A stretch of DNA of 64,000 nt. Source: Streptomyces sp. NBRC 110611 (GTDB taxonomy: Bacteria > Actinomycetota > Actinomycetes > Streptomycetales > Streptomycetaceae). Under the pieces are notes generated by a model that was not told the DNA's origin, did no database searches, and was given only the letters and a program-made list of their open reading frames with translations. Below, one piece after another: positions 45,373 to 55,149 of the stretch (the stretch's first letter is position 1; each line of letters begins with the position of its first letter). The position numbers and the translations under genes are program-made. The stretch is taken from positions 429,713-493,712 of the forward strand of contig NZ_BBUY01000002.1 in assembly GCF_001590865.1 (NCBI RefSeq). Reading direction: 5' to 3'.

Positions 45373-47094
45373 TCAGTCCTCGGGCAGCTCGACCGGGGCG
45401 ATCTCGTCGTAGACATCGCCGGGACCCGGGTTGGTCGGGTCGGTGGCGCCGCCGAGCTGGTGCATCACGCCCCATACGGCGTTGAGCGCGGTCTGCACGG
45501 CGCCCTCGGCCCAGCCCGCGGTCCAGGAGATGTCGTCACCGGCGAGGAAGATGCCGCGCTTGTCCTCGGGGAGGCGGTCCTGCATGAAGTGGGTGAACAG
45601 GCGCCGCTGGTAGCGGTAGTGGCCCGGCAGGTTGGCCTTGAACGCGCCCATGAAGTAGGGCTCGTTCTCCCAGGACACGGTGACCGGGTTGCCGATGATG
45701 TGCTTGCGGATGTCGACCTTCGGATAGATCTCGCCCAGCGACTTCAGCATCACCTCCATCCGCTCGTTCGCGTCCAGCGGAAGCCACTTGAGGCTGTCGT
45801 CGCACCAGGTGTACGACAGGCAGATGACGGCGGGCCGGTCCGGTCCGTTGTCCAGCAGATAGGTGCCGCGGGTCATCCGGTCGGTCAGCGTCATCGACAT
45901 GACGTCCCGCCCGGTTGGCTCCCCCTTGTCGTCGACGGACTTGTCCAGCCAGAACGGCCGGTCGACCGGCACGAAGAGCTTGCTGGACTCCATGTAGTGG
46001 GTGCGCTCGATCGCCGTCCAGTGGTCGATCGGGAACAGCTCGTCATCGCAGTCGATCTTGGACAGCAGCATCCACGACTGGGCGGTGAAGACCACCGCGC
46101 GGTACGAGCGGATGTCGCCGGAGGCGTCCGTGACGGTGACGCGGTTGCCGGCGGTGCGGTGCAGCCGGGTCACGGCCGGGCGGGGCGCGCCGCCGTGCAG
46201 CGACGACAGCGAGGTGCCCGGCGCCCAGTGCACGATCTTCCGCGGCTCCCGCTCCCACAGGCGCTGCGGCAGCTGCTGGGAGCCGCCGACGATACCGCGG
46301 TGGTGGTCATCGGCCTCGGTGTAGACGACCCGCAGGATCTCCAGGATCGAGTTGGGGAAGTCGGTGTCCCAGCCGCCGGTGCCGAAGCCGACCTGGCCGA
46401 AGATCTCGCGGTGCCGGAAGGACGTGAAGGCCTCGGATTCACAGAGGAAGCCGTAGAAGGTCTGGTTGTCCAGCTTCTCGACGAGCTTCGCCCAGATCTC
46501 CCGGATGCGCGGGACGTCGCGCTCGCGCATGGCCCGGTTCATGTCGGAGAAGTCGGCGCCCTCGTCGAGGCACTTGTTCCACGCGTCGGCGACGTCCCGG
46601 TAGACCTGCGGCAGGTCGTCGATGGTCTCGGCGTAGTGCGACTCGCCCTTGAGGTCGACGACGGTCGAAGGCGTCGCCTCGGCAAGGGGGTTGGGGAAGG
46701 GCTTCGTCTCCAGGCCGACCAGGTCGATGTAGTGCTGGAGAGCGGTGGAGGACGGCGGGAAGCGCATCGCGCCCAGCTCGCAGTTGAGCTCGGTTTCGTC
46801 ACCCGCGGCGGCACAGCCGTCGAAGCCGACGGTGCGCAGCCGGCCGCCGATCCGGTCGGCCTCGTAGACGACGGGCTTCAGGCCCATCTTCATCAGCTCG
46901 TACGCGGTGATGATGCCGGAGAGGCCGCCGCCGACGACCGCCACCTCGGCGCCGTGCTCGGTCGCCGGTATCTGGCCGAGGCCCGCCGGGTGGGCGAGGA
47001 AGTCGTCGTACGCGTAGGGGAAGTCCGGGCCGAACATGGTGATCGGCGGCTGGCCGTCGGTGTGCGGGACGGCGGGGGGCACCGTGGACGTCAT
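45373..47094 (-). CDS. davB: L-lysine 2-monooxygenase-like flavin amine oxidase
   Basis: The 573-residue FAD enzyme aligns along its length with Pseudomonas DavB, which oxidatively decarboxylates lysine to 5-aminovaleramide. It shares the opening 'ITMFGPDFPYAYDDFLAHPAGLGQIPA', the FAD site 'VAVVGGGLSGIITAYELMKMGLKPVVYEADRIGGRLR', 'FGQVGFGTGGWDTDFPNSILEILRVV' and the C-terminal 'AGDDISWTAGWAEGAVQTALNAVWG'. A tryptophan 2-monooxygenase activity is the main alternative, but the DavA-type partner 96 bases upstream on the same strand favours lysine. Confidence 0.85.
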   Translation of the reverse strand: MTSTVPPAVPHTDGQPPITMFGPDFPYAYDDFLAHPAGLGQIPATEHGAEVAVVGGGLSGIITAYELMKMGLKPVVYEADRIGGRLRTVGFDGCAAAGDETELNCELGAMRFPPSSTALQHYIDLVGLETKPFPNPLAEATPSTVVDLKGESHYAETIDDLPQVYRDVADAWNKCLDEGADFSDMNRAMRERDVPRIREIWAKLVEKLDNQTFYGFLCESEAFTSFRHREIFGQVGFGTGGWDTDFPNSILEILRVVYTEADDHHRGIVGGSQQLPQRLWEREPRKIVHWAPGTSLSSLHGGAPRPAVTRLHRTAGNRVTVTDASGDIRSYRAVVFTAQSWMLLSKIDCDDELFPIDHWTAIERTHYMESSKLFVPVDRPFWLDKSVDDKGEPTGRDVMSMTLTDRMTRGTYLLDNGPDRPAVICLSYTWCDDSLKWLPLDANERMEVMLKSLGEIYPKVDIRKHIIGNPVTVSWENEPYFMGAFKANLPGHYRYQRRLFTHFMQDRLPEDKRGIFLAGDDISWTAGWAEGAVQTALNAVWGVMHQLGGATDPTNPGPGDVYDEIAPVELPED

Positions 47095-47190
47095 GGGGCA
47101 GGGACTCCTTGCGCGGGAAGCTGACGGTGGAGCTGGTGGGGAGGGGGAGGGACGTGGAGAGGGGGAGGCGGGGCGGGGAGCGGGGAGGGG
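47095..47190. other. Purine-rich spacer between davA and davB
   Basis: On the plus strand the roughly 60 bases before 47190 are almost only G and A with multiple G-runs. The spacer could form triplex or quadruplex structure. No ORF is present. Confidence 0.4.
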
Positions 47191-47988
47191 TCAGGCGAGG
47201 GACGCGTACAGGCCGGGGCGGCGGTCGCGCAGGTAGGGGTTGTGCGCGCGCGAGGCGGCGAGGTACTCGGGGTCGGCGTCGGCGTAGACGAGTTCCTCGC
47301 CGCGGCCGGCCCGGGCCCGGGCGACGCCGTCCGGGCCGGCCAGTGTGGAGAGACCGACGAACTCGAACTCCCCTTCCGGGCCGGTGCGGTTGACGTACGC
47401 GATGTACATCTGGTTCTCGAAGGCGCGGACCGGCACCAGCGATTCGGCGACGAACTGGAACGGGTGCATCTGCGCGGTGGGCACCAGCAGCAGGTCGGTG
47501 CCGGCGAGGGCGTGCGCGCGGACGTTCTCCGGGAACTCCACGTCGTAGCAGATCATCAGGCCGATGCGGAGGCCGCCCAGCTCGGCCTGGACGACGGGCC
47601 GGTCGCCCGGGGTGAACCACTCGCGCTCGAAGCAGCCGAAGAGGTGCGTCTTGCGGTACGTGGCCAGGCGCTGCCCGTCCGGGCCGATCAGCTGGACCGC
47701 GTTGTACACCGTCGCCCCGTCGCGCTCGGGGAAGCCGTAGGCGACGGCGAGGCCGTGGCGTACCGCGATCTCGGCGACGGCGCGCGCCGCGTCACCGTCG
47801 GCGGGCTCGGCGAGCCGGGGGACGTCGTCGCCGATGGCGTACCCGGTGAGGAACATCTCGGGCGTGACCAGCAGTCCGGCGCCGTGCGCGGCGGCCGTGC
47901 GGGCCGCGTCGTCGAGCACCCGAAGATTGTGTGCGACGTCGCCGGGCTGCCCCGAACTCTGGAGCAGGGCGGTGTGCAGCGACGTCAT
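47191..47988 (-). CDS. davA: 5-aminopentanamidase-like nitrilase-superfamily amidase
   Basis: The 265-residue hydrolase has the nitrilase-fold catalytic residues: Glu in 'LLVTPEMFLTGY', Lys in 'YRKTHLFGCFER' and Cys in 'IGLMICYDVEFPENVRAHAL'. It is highly similar in motif order to Pseudomonas DavA, which hydrolyses 5-aminovaleramide to 5-aminovalerate and ammonia. It is the first gene of a two-gene unit with davB. ATG 47988 is selected; the upstream frame to 48093 is Pro/Gly-rich and lacks family similarity. Confidence 0.86.
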   Translation of the reverse strand: MTSLHTALLQSSGQPGDVAHNLRVLDDAARTAAAHGAGLLVTPEMFLTGYAIGDDVPRLAEPADGDAARAVAEIAVRHGLAVAYGFPERDGATVYNAVQLIGPDGQRLATYRKTHLFGCFEREWFTPGDRPVVQAELGGLRIGLMICYDVEFPENVRAHALAGTDLLLVPTAQMHPFQFVAESLVPVRAFENQMYIAYVNRTGPEGEFEFVGLSTLAGPDGVARARAGRGEELVYADADPEYLAASRAHNPYLRDRRPGLYASLA

Positions 47989-48089
47989 GGGACCCCTCGG
48001 CGGAACAGGTGCGGGCGGCGGGACGCATTGACGGTACGGGGCGCCGCCGATGCCGGACAAGGCGCCACCGTTGCGTGCCGACGGCCGAT

Positions 48090-49067
48090 TCATTGCGCGT
48101 TCAAGCGGCTCCGCGGCGATTCATTGCGCGCGGCGTTCTCGCAGGTCGGGCGGGCACCCGTCAGCTCGGTGACGGCCCGCCGGACCAGCTCGCGCAGCCA
48201 GCGGTGCCCGGCGTCGGCCTCCTGACGCGGGTGCCAGGCCATCTCCATGGGCATCGGCGGCAGGTCGAGCGGGATCGGCAGGACGCACAGGCCCAGGCTG
48301 CGGACGGTGGTGGCCGCGGTCACCTCGTTCGCCATGCCGACCGCGTCGCTGTCGCGGACCATCAGCAGGGCGGCGGCGAACGTGGCAGCGGTGGCGATGA
48401 CCTTGCGGCGCAGTCCGAGTTCGCCGAGCGCGGTGTCGATGGGCCCGGTCAGCCGGCCGCGGCGGCTGGAGTTGATGTGCGGGGCGTCGGCGTAGCGCCG
48501 CGGGGTGAGCCTGCCCGTGGTCAGCGGGTGGCCGGCGCGCACCACCGCCACCGGGCGGTCGGTGAACAGCAGCTCCCTGCGGATCTCCGGTTCGGGGCTG
48601 TCGATGACGCCCAGCTCCAGGTCCGCGGCGCCCTCGCGGAGCATCGGCACATCGACGTGGCTCTCGCCGAGGAAGCGCAGGACGACCTGCGGCGCTTCCT
48701 CTGCGGCGAGGGCCACCAGCCGCGGGCCGAGGGAGGTGACCAGGAGGTCGTTGGCGGTGAGGGTGAAGGTCCGGGCCAGCCGGGCCGGGTCGGCGGGCGC
48801 CGCGGGGGCCAGCACGCCGTGTGCCGCTTCCACCAGCCGGCGGACCTCGGCCCGGATCTCCCGGGCGCGCGGGGTGGGCACCATCCGGCGGCCGGCACGG
48901 ACCAGGACCGGGTCGCCGACCGTGCGGCGGATCCGGCCGAGGGCGCGGCTCATGGCCGGGCCGGAGAGCCCGAGCCGGTCGGCCGCCGCGGTCACGCTCT
49001 CCTCCTCGAGCAGGGCGTCCAGCGCCGTCAGCAGGTTGAGGTCGATGTTTGCGTTTCGCGCAATCAT
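48090..49067 (-). CDS. LysR-family transcriptional regulator
   Basis: The 325-residue protein has an N-terminal winged HTH ('LNLLTALDALLEEESVTAAADRLGLSGPAMSRALGRIR') and a C-terminal periplasmic-binding-like effector domain (about 95-300). It belongs to the NodD/PcpR-like subgroup. The gene is divergent from the MFS transporter with 54 bases between starts, so that transporter is the most likely target. ATG 49067 gives the usual short lead-in to the HTH. Confidence 0.93.
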   Translation of the reverse strand: MIARNANIDLNLLTALDALLEEESVTAAADRLGLSGPAMSRALGRIRRTVGDPVLVRAGRRMVPTPRAREIRAEVRRLVEAAHGVLAPAAPADPARLARTFTLTANDLLVTSLGPRLVALAAEEAPQVVLRFLGESHVDVPMLREGAADLELGVIDSPEPEIRRELLFTDRPVAVVRAGHPLTTGRLTPRRYADAPHINSSRRGRLTGPIDTALGELGLRRKVIATAATFAAALLMVRDSDAVGMANEVTAATTVRSLGLCVLPIPLDLPPMPMEMAWHPRQEADAGHRWLRELVRRAVTELTGARPTCENAARNESPRSRLNAQ

Positions 49068-49121
49068 GGAGTGCACACCTTGCATTTGAGGTTATTCAAC
49101 CCGGACTCTAGCGTCCCGGCC

Positions 49122-50549
49122 ATGACCTCGACCATGACTCCCTCCCCCGCCCTGGCCGCCGGCCCGCGCGCCGGACGCCGCTCGGTGACGGCGGCGATGT
49201 GCGCCTGTGTGCTGGTCGCCCAGTCGCTGGTGGCCGCGATGAACCTGGCGATACCCAAGATCGCCGCGAGCGGACTGCATCCGTCCGCCTCCCAGCTGCT
49301 GTGGATCGTCGACAGCTATGTCCTGGTCTTCGCGGGGCTGCTGATCCCGGCCGGCGCCCTCGGCGACCGGTTCGGGCGGAAGGGCGTCCTGCTGACCGGC
49401 CTCGGCGTCTTCGCGGCAGGTGCGCTGCTGAGCGCGCTGGCACCGGCGCTTCCGGTGCTGCTGGCGGGCCGCGCGCTCTCCGGTGCGGGCGCCGCCCTGC
49501 TGGTCCCGGCGACCATGTCCGTCCTTCTGCACACCACACCGCCGGACCGCAGGGCCGGGGCGGTGGCCGCCTGGAGCGCGGCGCTGGGCATCGGCGGAAT
49601 GGCGGGCAACGCGGGCGGTGCGCTGATCCTCCAGTACCTGCCCTGGCAGGGGCTGTTCTGGGCGTACGTCCTGCTCGGTCCGGTCCTGCTGGTCTGGGTC
49701 GCCTCGGCCGCGCCGCGGGTGCCGCGGCAGACGGCGGTGCTCGACCTGCCCGGTTCGGCGCTGCTGGTCCTCGGGGCGGGGGCGCTGCTCTTCGGCATCA
49801 TCGAAGGCCCGGGCCTGGGCTGGACCTCGGCCGCGGTGACCGGCGCCTTCGCCCTCGCCCTGGTGCTCTTCGCGGTGTTCGTACGGCACGGACTGCGGGC
49901 CGCGCACCCGGTGCTCGACCCCCGGCTGTTCCGGCTGCCGCGGCTGCGGGCCGGCGCCCTCGGTATCGCCGTGACGTTCTTCGGGATGTTCGCGCTGTTC
50001 TACGTCAACGCCCAGTTCCTCCAGTACGTCAAGGGCTACTCACCGCTGCAGACCGGGTGGGCGATCGTGCCGCTGGCCTTCGGGATGATGGCGATGACGC
50101 GGTACGGGCTGCGCTGGGCGCAGCGGGCCGGTGAAGCCCCGGCCGTGGGGGCGGGGCTGGTGCTGATCGCGGCCGGACTGCTGCTCCTGTCGACCGCCGA
50201 CGCCGGCACCCCGTACCCGCGCTATCTGGTGTTCCTCCTGATGCTGTCGGCCGGGGCGGGGCTGGCGATGCCGATCCTGTCGCAGGCGATCGTGGCCTCC
50301 GTGCCGCCCCGGCGCGCGGGCATGGGGTCCGGACTCCAGGGCGCGGCCCGGGAGCTGGGCGCGGCGCTGGGGATCGCGGTCGTCGGCACGGTGCTGTCCG
50401 TGCGCTTCACCGCGGGCACCGGCGACGGCACCGCGGCGGCGGCCGCCTTCGCCGACGCCGCGGCGCTGGGCTACCGGATCGCGGCGGGCGTGGTGCTCGT
50501 CCTGGGCACCGTCGTGGTCACCGGCCTCATCCGCAGAACCCGGCCTTGA
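49122..50549 (+). CDS. MFS drug transporter, DHA2-like (14 TM)
   Basis: The 475-residue protein shows the 14-helix drug:H+ antiporter layout. Motif A appears as 'GALGDRFGRKGVLLTGLGVF' and motif C-like glycines as 'GIGGMAGNAGGALI'. It starts with a cytoplasmic tail of about 20 residues. The substrate is unknown; the divergent LysR gene is the likely local regulator. Its TGA stop lies within the -35 element of the next promoter (TTGACC), so the SnoaL-like gene has its own promoter immediately behind. Confidence 0.9.
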   Translation: MTSTMTPSPALAAGPRAGRRSVTAAMCACVLVAQSLVAAMNLAIPKIAASGLHPSASQLLWIVDSYVLVFAGLLIPAGALGDRFGRKGVLLTGLGVFAAGALLSALAPALPVLLAGRALSGAGAALLVPATMSVLLHTTPPDRRAGAVAAWSAALGIGGMAGNAGGALILQYLPWQGLFWAYVLLGPVLLVWVASAAPRVPRQTAVLDLPGSALLVLGAGALLFGIIEGPGLGWTSAAVTGAFALALVLFAVFVRHGLRAAHPVLDPRLFRLPRLRAGALGIAVTFFGMFALFYVNAQFLQYVKGYSPLQTGWAIVPLAFGMMAMTRYGLRWAQRAGEAPAVGAGLVLIAAGLLLLSTADAGTPYPRYLVFLLMLSAGAGLAMPILSQAIVASVPPRRAGMGSGLQGAARELGAALGIAVVGTVLSVRFTAGTGDGTAAAAAFADAAALGYRIAAGVVLVLGTVVVTGLIRRTRP

Positions 50550-50576
50550 CCTCAAGCGCGCTTGAGGCAGCAGGCT
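50546..50576 (+). promoter_or_regulatory. SoxR-type promoter and operator
   Basis: The perfect 18-bp palindrome CCTCAAGCGCGCTTGAGG (50550-50567) has the half-sites CCTCAAG/CTTGAGG of the SoxR box of E. coli soxS. It sits between TTGACC (50546-50551) and CAGGCT (50571-50576) with a 19-bp spacer, the over-long spacing used by MerR-family activators and the same geometry as soxS. Transcription would begin at about 50583, next to the ATG at 50584. Confidence 0.85.
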
Positions 50577-50583
50577 CTCCGCC

Positions 50584-51129
50584 ATGAACGCCATGACCAC
50601 CGAAACGACGCGGCTCCAGCTGCGGTACCTGACCGACCGGGCCGAGATCGCCGATCTGCTGGACCGCTATCTGCGCTCCCTGGACGAGGGGCGGTTCGAC
50701 GAGAGCTGGGCCCGCGCCTTCCACACGGAGGACGTCACCGCCGAGATGCCGATCGGTACCGTCCGCGGGCGCAACGCCCTGCTGGACCACGTCCGGCGGG
50801 GGATGGCCCTGTTCGACCGGACCGTCCACCTGGGCACCAACGCGGTCATCGAGATCGACGGCGACCGGGCCACCGCCCGCGGCGCCCAGCTGAGCACCCA
50901 TGTCCTCGCCGACGGCTCCGGGGGATCCGGGGGATCCGGGCGGACGGGGGGATCCGGAGGATCCAGGCGGACGGGGGGATCCGGGGAGGTCTTCGTGTCC
51001 GCCGGCCACGTCGATCACGAGCTGGTGCGGACCGCGGACGGCTGGCGGATCGCCGCCTCGTCGCTGCGCATCGTCTGGACGCAGGGGACACCGCCGCGGC
51101 TGCCGGCCGGCCTGGGCCCGGCCGACTGA
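50584..51129 (+). CDS. SnoaL-like (NTF2-fold) protein with glycine-serine insertion
   Basis: The 181-residue protein has an NTF2-like alpha+beta fold: 'LQLRYLTDRAEIADLLDRYLRSLDEGRFDESWARAFHTEDVTAEMPIG' and a C-terminal 'AGHVDHELVRTADGWRIAASSLRIVW'. The family includes polyketide cyclases, isomerases and redox-stress proteins of unknown activity. Between two beta strands (about residues 111-135) lies an insertion made of GGS/GGSG and RTGGSG repeats, likely a flexible loop. The SoxR box upstream predicts induction by redox-active compounds. There is no ribosome site, and the predicted transcript start almost coincides with the ATG, so translation is probably leaderless. Confidence 0.82.
   Translation: MNAMTTETTRLQLRYLTDRAEIADLLDRYLRSLDEGRFDESWARAFHTEDVTAEMPIGTVRGRNALLDHVRRGMALFDRTVHLGTNAVIEIDGDRATARGAQLSTHVLADGSGGSGGSGRTGGSGGSRRTGGSGEVFVSAGHVDHELVRTADGWRIAASSLRIVWTQGTPPRLPAGLGPAD
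50914..50989. repeat. GGATCC-containing microsatellite inside the SnoaL-like gene
   Basis: GGGGGATCC-type 9-10 bp units recur five times in 76 bases, arranged as two larger copies separated by GGCGGACG. All are in frame. Confidence 0.9.
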
Positions 51130-51145
51130 GCCGGACGGCCGGGCC
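51115..51145. terminator. 10-bp hairpin between convergent genes
   Basis: GGCCCGGCCG (51115-51124) pairs with CGGCCGGGCC (51136-51145). It overlaps the last codons of the SnoaL-like gene and precedes the Lrp stop at 51162 on the other strand, so it may serve both. Confidence 0.55.
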
Positions 51146-51161
51146 GGGCGCGGCGGAGAGG

Positions 51162-51617
51162 TCAGCCCGGCGCGCCCGAGCTGAAGCGGCGGAGCAGCGG
51201 CGACAGCACCAGGACGGACTTGGTCCGTTCGACGAACGGCTCGCCCGCGATCCGCTCCAGCACCCGCTCGAAGTGCCGCATATCGGAGGCGAAGACCTGG
51301 ACGAGGGCGTCCGCCTCACCGGTCACGGTGGAGGCGGACGCCACTTCCGGGTAGCGCGACAGGCCGCGGTGGATCGCCTCGGGCGAGGTGTTGCGGCGGC
51401 AGTAGACCTCGATGTACCCCTCGGTCTCCCAGCCGAGGGCCGCCGGGTCCACCCGTACGGTGAAGCCGGTGATGGCACCGTCGGCCCGCAGCCGGTCCAC
51501 CCGCCGTTTGACGGCCGGGGCGGAGAGCCCGACCTCCTGGCCGATGTCGGCGTAGCTGCGGCGGGCGTCCTCGGCGAGGGCGTGGACGATGCGTTCGTCG
51601 AGATCGTTCAGTCGCAC
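51162..51617 (-). CDS. Lrp/AsnC-family transcriptional regulator
   Basis: The 151-residue protein has an N-terminal HTH ('LDERIVHALAEDARRSYADIGQEVGLSAPAVKRRVDRLRADG') and a C-terminal RAM ligand-binding domain ('GYIEVYCRRNTSPEAIHRGLSRYPEVASASTVTGEADALVQVFASD'). It begins with GTG 51617, 10 bases after the stop of the permease gene, so both are in one operon and the regulator may control the permease in response to an amino acid. Confidence 0.93.
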   Translation of the reverse strand: MRLNDLDERIVHALAEDARRSYADIGQEVGLSAPAVKRRVDRLRADGAITGFTVRVDPAALGWETEGYIEVYCRRNTSPEAIHRGLSRYPEVASASTVTGEADALVQVFASDMRHFERVLERIAGEPFVERTKSVLVLSPLLRRFSSGAPG

Positions 51618-51627
51618 TGCGGGTGGA

Positions 51628-53100
51628 TCACTTCTCTGATGTGGCCAATCGGGAGCGGCGCGAGCCGTAACCGAAGTAGATCACAAGGCCCACCGCCATC
51701 CAGACACCGAAGACCACCCAGGTGACCACGCGCAGGCTGCTCATCATGTAGAGGCAGAGCAGGAAGCCGACCGCCGGGAAGAGCGGGGCGAGCGGGGTGC
51801 GGAAGCTCCGCGGCATGTCGGGGCGGGTGCGGCGCAGCACGATGACCGCCACATTGACCAGCGCGAAGGCGAAGAGCGTACCGATGCTGGTGGCGTCCGC
51901 CAGCTCGCCCAGCGGCACCGCCGCGGCCAGCACACCGCAGAACAGCGAGACGAGCACGGTGTTGACGCGCGGCACCCCGGTCCTGGCGTGCACCTTGGAG
52001 AACACCCTGGGCACCAGACCGTCCCGGGACATCGCGAAGAGGATGCGGGTCTGGCCGTAGAGCACGGTGAGGACGACGCTGGCGATGGCGATCACCGCAC
52101 CGAACGCGAGCAGCACCGCCCACCAGCTCTGGCCGGTGACCGCCTTCAGGATCCCGGCGAGCGCGGCCTCCGAGCCCTCGAACTTCTGCCACGGCATCGC
52201 CCCCACGGCCACCGCCGCGACCAGGCAGTACAGCGCGGTGACGATGACCAGCGACAGCATGATCGCGCGCGGCAGGTCACGCTGCGGGTTCTTGGCCTCC
52301 TCGCCGGCCGTGGACGCCGCGTCGAAGCCGATGTACGAGAAGAACAGGGTCGCGGCCGCGCCGCTGACCCCCATGATGCCCAGCGGCATGAAGTTGGCGT
52401 AGTTCCCGGAGCGCACGCCCTGCACGGCGACGCCGCAGAACAGCAGCAGCGCGGCGATCTTGACGACCACCATGATCGTGTTGGCCCGGGCGCTCTCCTT
52501 GGCCCCGCCCAGCAGGAAGACCATCGCCAGCAGCACCACCAGCAGCGCCGGCAGGTTGAAGATGCCGCCGCCACCGGGCGGCGCGGCCAGCGCATCGGGG
52601 ATGGTGAAGCCGAAGACGCCGTCCAGCAGCTCGTTGAGGTACTCGCCCCAGCCCACCGCGACGGCCGCGACCGAGACGCCGTACTCGAGGATCAGACACC
52701 AGCCGCAGACCCAGGCGACCAGCTCACCGAGGGTGGCGTAGGCGTAGGAGTACGAGGATCCGGAGACCGGGATGGTGCCGGCCAGCTCCGCGTACGACAG
52801 CGCCGAGAACAGCGCGGTGACGCCGGCCAGGACGAAGGAGATGACGACGGCGGGACCGGCGACCGGGACGGCATTGCCGAGCACGACGAAGATTCCGGTG
52901 CCGAGGGTGGCGCCGATGCTGATCATGGTCAGCTGCCAGACGCCCATCGTGCGGCGGAGCGAGCCCCCCTGCCCCTTGCCGCTCTCGGCGACCAGCCGCT
53001 CGACCGGCTTGCGCCGCATCAGCCCGGTGCCGACGGCTCCGGGGGCGGGCGGTTCGGTGTTGGTGTCCCCTGGGGGCGGGGCTGCGCCGTGCTCCAACAC
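51628..53100 (-). CDS. APC-superfamily cationic amino-acid transporter-like permease
   Basis: The 490-residue protein belongs to the CAT (YfnA/YhdG) branch. It has a cytoplasmic N-terminal tail, the signature 'QLTMISIGATLGTGIFVVLG', 'AELAGTIPVSGSSYSYAYATLGELVAWVCGW' and 'FFSYIGFDAASTAGEEAKNPQRDLPRAI'. It would take up amino acids such as branched-chain or basic ones; specificity is uncertain. GTG 53100 is preceded by AAGGAG at 8 bases. The following TTG (53097) is an alternative. Confidence 0.9.
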   Translation of the reverse strand: MLEHGAAPPPGDTNTEPPAPGAVGTGLMRRKPVERLVAESGKGQGGSLRRTMGVWQLTMISIGATLGTGIFVVLGNAVPVAGPAVVISFVLAGVTALFSALSYAELAGTIPVSGSSYSYAYATLGELVAWVCGWCLILEYGVSVAAVAVGWGEYLNELLDGVFGFTIPDALAAPPGGGGIFNLPALLVVLLAMVFLLGGAKESARANTIMVVVKIAALLLFCGVAVQGVRSGNYANFMPLGIMGVSGAAATLFFSYIGFDAASTAGEEAKNPQRDLPRAIMLSLVIVTALYCLVAAVAVGAMPWQKFEGSEAALAGILKAVTGQSWWAVLLAFGAVIAIASVVLTVLYGQTRILFAMSRDGLVPRVFSKVHARTGVPRVNTVLVSLFCGVLAAAVPLGELADATSIGTLFAFALVNVAVIVLRRTRPDMPRSFRTPLAPLFPAVGFLLCLYMMSSLRVVTWVVFGVWMAVGLVIYFGYGSRRSRLATSEK

Positions 53101-53515
53101 TGAGGTGGCTCCTTAATCGCTGCCAGTCGGATGACGGCCACCGGCAGCGATCCGTACGCGGGCATGCCGGGGCAGCCTACGCCGATGACCGCCGAGCAGG
53201 CGGTCGCCGCCACTCCACGTACTTAGCGCAGACCTTACGGGGCGCCGCTGAGCTGCCGTAATGCAGGTTCCTTGCGCAACCACGGACGATCGTTGCGCAC
53301 CAGCGCGAAGAGCGGATGTTCGTTGCGTTTCGGGCACCGGTCGGGCGGAGCCCGGACGGCCCCCGGATGGCGCGTCCAAGGGGTGGACGCCATGGTCACC
53401 CGGCGTCCGGGACCGGATACACGACCGGATACGCGACCGGCCCCGCACCGAGTGGTCGGTGCGGGGCCGGCGGGGCGGGCGCTGCCTGCCGGGGCAGCTG
53501 CTGCCTGTCGGAGTA
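53101..53515. other. 415-base intergenic region before the permease gene
   Basis: It holds the leader of the permease on one side and the guaB1 terminator on the other. A 12-bp unit (GACCGGATACNC) repeats about 2.5 times at 53411-53440. I see no gene or known riboswitch. Confidence 0.6.
53437..53470 (-). terminator. Perfect 15-bp hairpin downstream of guaB1
   Basis: CCGGCCCCGCACCGA (53437-53451) pairs perfectly with 53456-53470 around the loop GTGG. It lies 46 bases past the guaB1 stop on the minus strand. Confidence 0.85.
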
Positions 53516-55102
<1,587 letters not shown>

Positions 55103-55103
55103 C

Positions 55104-55149
55104 TAGGGCCTGTCCGATGGGTCCGCGTGGGCCCATCGGACAGGCCCTA
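55104..55149. repeat. 46-bp perfect palindromic element with TA ends
   Basis: TAGGGCCTGTCCGATGGG (55104-55121) is the exact inverse of 55132-55149, with a 10-base centre. The outer ends read TA on both sides. It includes the stop codon (TAG, 55149-55147) of the barstar gene. It can act as a terminator, and its form resembles a small MITE or dispersed palindromic repeat. Confidence 0.85.

Noticed and set aside
45373..47094. Tryptophan 2-monooxygenase for auxin synthesis
   Set aside because: The N-terminal and FAD-region motifs and the DavA-like partner fit lysine monooxygenase better; kept only as an alternative.
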